The translations under genes were made by a program, and so were the position numbers. Under the pieces are notes generated by a model. It saw nothing but the letters and a program-made list of their open reading frames with translations. It did no database searches and had not been told where the DNA came from. A stretch of 5,764 bases of DNA from Hyphomicrobiales bacterium (GTDB lineage Bacteria; Pseudomonadota; Alphaproteobacteria; Rhizobiales; GCA-2746425). Where the stretch lies: positions 28,504 through 34,267 of the forward strand of contig NVXB01000015.1 of NCBI GenBank assembly GCA_002746425.1. The letters are read 5' to 3'. Position 1 is the stretch's first letter; each line of letters begins with the position of its first letter. Below are positions 4,652 to 5,764 of this stretch, one piece after another.

Positions 4652-5761
4652 TTAGTAGATCACGACGCTGCGGATGGATTCGCCGGAGTGCATCAGCTCA
4701 AAGCCTTTATTGATGTCTTCCAACGGCATGGTGTGGGTGATCATCGGATCGATCTGGATTTTGCCTTCCATGTACCAATCGACGATTTTTGGTACATCGG
4801 TACGCCCGCGCGCACCGCCAAAAGCTGTGCCGCGCCATGTGCGCCCGGTGACCAGCTGGAAGGGACGGGTGGAGATTTCCTGGCCCGCGCCCGCAACGCC
4901 GATGATGATCGATTCGCCCCAGCCCTTATGGGTGCATTCCAGCGCCTGGCGCATAACTTTGGTGTTGCCGATGCACTCAAATGAGTAATCCGCGCCCCCG
5001 CCCGTAAGGTTGACCAGATGGCCGACCAAATCATCGCCAGCCTCGGATGGGTTGATGAAATGGGTCATGCCGAATTTTTCGCCCCATTCCTTTTTATCGT
5101 TGTTCATATCGACGCCGATAATCATGTTGGCACCGGCCAGTTTACAACCCTGAATAACGTTGAGGCCAATGCCGCCAAGGCCAAACACCACGCAGTTGGA
5201 ACCAACTTCGACCTTGGCGGTGTTGATGACCGCGCCAATACCGGTGGTGACGCCGCAACCGATGTAGCAGATTGCTTCAAACGGGGCGTCTTCGCGCACT
5301 TTGGCCAGCGCAATTTCCGGCAAAACCGTGTAATTGGCGAAGGTTGAGGTGCCCATATAATGCATGATGGGCGTGCCATCGATGGAGAAACGCGAGGTGC
5401 CATCGGGCATCAGGCCCTGGCCTTGCGTGGTGCGGATGGATTGGCACAAATTGGTTTTCGGGTTCAGGCAATACTCGCATTCGCGGCATTCTGGCGTGTA
5501 AAGCGGGATGACATGATCGCCGGGTTTGACCGATGTTACGCCAGCGCCAACTTCCACCACAATGCCTGCGCCCTCATGGCCCAAAATGGCGGGGAAAATG
5601 CCCTCTGGATCATCGCCGGAGCGGGTGAATTCATCGGTATGACAAATCCCGGTGGCTTTAATTTCCACCAGCACTTCGCCAGCGCGGGGGCCAGCGAGTT
5701 GTACGGTTTCGATTTGCAGTGGTTTGCCAGCTTCAAAAGCAACGGCGGCGCGAACATCCAT
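4652..5761 (-). CDS. frmA: S-(hydroxymethyl)glutathione dehydrogenase (class III alcohol dehydrogenase)
   Basis: This 369-residue zinc- and NAD-dependent enzyme oxidises S-hydroxymethylglutathione, formed from formaldehyde and glutathione, to S-formylglutathione in the cytoplasm; class III enzymes also reduce S-nitrosoglutathione. Seen: catalytic zinc ligands Cys40 (GICHTDE), His62 with Glu63 (GHEGAG) and Cys169 (IGCGVTTG); structural zinc cysteines 92, 95, 98 and 106; the nucleotide-binding loop GLGGIG (194-199) with Asp218 ending the second strand, which favours NAD over NADP; and SIRTTQGQGLMPDG (108-121), whose Arg110 matches the glutathione-binding arginine of class III enzymes. These features exclude ordinary ethanol dehydrogenases. 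Length is typical. The start MDVRAAVAFEAGKPL matches the family, but the ATG is three bases from the window edge, so the ribosome binding site and promoter are outside. It is upstream of fghA on the same strand, probably in one operon. Also called adhC. Confidence 0.97.
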   Translation of the reverse strand: MDVRAAVAFEAGKPLQIETVQLAGPRAGEVLVEIKATGICHTDEFTRSGDDPEGIFPAILGHEGAGIVVEVGAGVTSVKPGDHVIPLYTPECRECEYCLNPKTNLCQSIRTTQGQGLMPDGTSRFSIDGTPIMHYMGTSTFANYTVLPEIALAKVREDAPFEAICYIGCGVTTGIGAVINTAKVEVGSNCVVFGLGGIGLNVIQGCKLAGANMIIGVDMNNDKKEWGEKFGMTHFINPSEAGDDLVGHLVNLTGGGADYSFECIGNTKVMRQALECTHKGWGESIIIGVAGAGQEISTRPFQLVTGRTWRGTAFGGARGRTDVPKIVDWYMEGKIQIDPMITHTMPLEDINKGFELMHSGESIRSVVIY

Positions 5762-5764
5762 AAT

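Noticed and set aside
4153..4713. Plus-strand open frame of 186 codons across the fghA start and frmA end
   Set aside because: It runs antisense to two well-identified genes and the gap between them and has no recognisable protein features.

Overview
The window reads as chromosomal DNA of an alphaproteobacterium of moderate GC. This rests on three things: a propionyl-CoA carboxylase beta chain of the type common in that class, a glutathione-dependent formaldehyde oxidation gene pair, and intergenic palindromes of the GTCATCC...CTTGA...GGAYCCA kind that are familiar from many alphaproteobacterial genomes. I cannot name the species.

Layout from left to right. Positions 1-91 are a short leader with small repeats and a good ribosome binding site. 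Positions 92-1624 (+) hold pccB, complete. Positions 1693-2391 (+) hold a six-helix inner-membrane protein of unknown function with a conserved-looking polar block (GEEASYGQHFFGW and N-x-Q-Q-E-T-N-L-H-N). Positions 2366-2623 (-) hold a small AT-rich two-helix membrane protein that overlaps the previous gene tail to tail by 26 bases. Positions 2624-3717 contain no convincing gene; most of this stretch is a dense cluster of paired palindromic repeats. Positions 3718-4572 (-) hold S-formylglutathione hydrolase, and 4652-5761 (-) hold class III alcohol dehydrogenase (S-(hydroxymethyl)glutathione dehydrogenase), whose start codon lies three bases from the right edge.

The two minus-strand enzymes form one pathway. 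Formaldehyde reacts with glutathione to S-hydroxymethylglutathione, the dehydrogenase oxidises this to S-formylglutathione, and the hydrolase releases formate and glutathione. The order dehydrogenase then hydrolase, 79 bases apart on one strand, suggests an operon. pccB belongs to propionyl-CoA catabolism (propionyl-CoA to methylmalonyl-CoA); its biotin-carrying alpha partner is not in the window.

The most interesting part is the repeat cluster. A composite unit (paired palindrome A, a 62-base linker, paired palindrome B) occurs twice in direct orientation, separated by a third paired palindrome C. In the two B elements the outer arms are identical and in the same orientation, but the roughly 58-base segment between them is inverted in one copy relative to the other. 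The right arm of B carries an extra segment that did not move, so the inversion endpoints are confined to a 9-base inverted repeat (GGGACCCAT / ATGGGTCCC). This looks like a past, possibly ongoing, precise loop inversion inside a paired repeat element.
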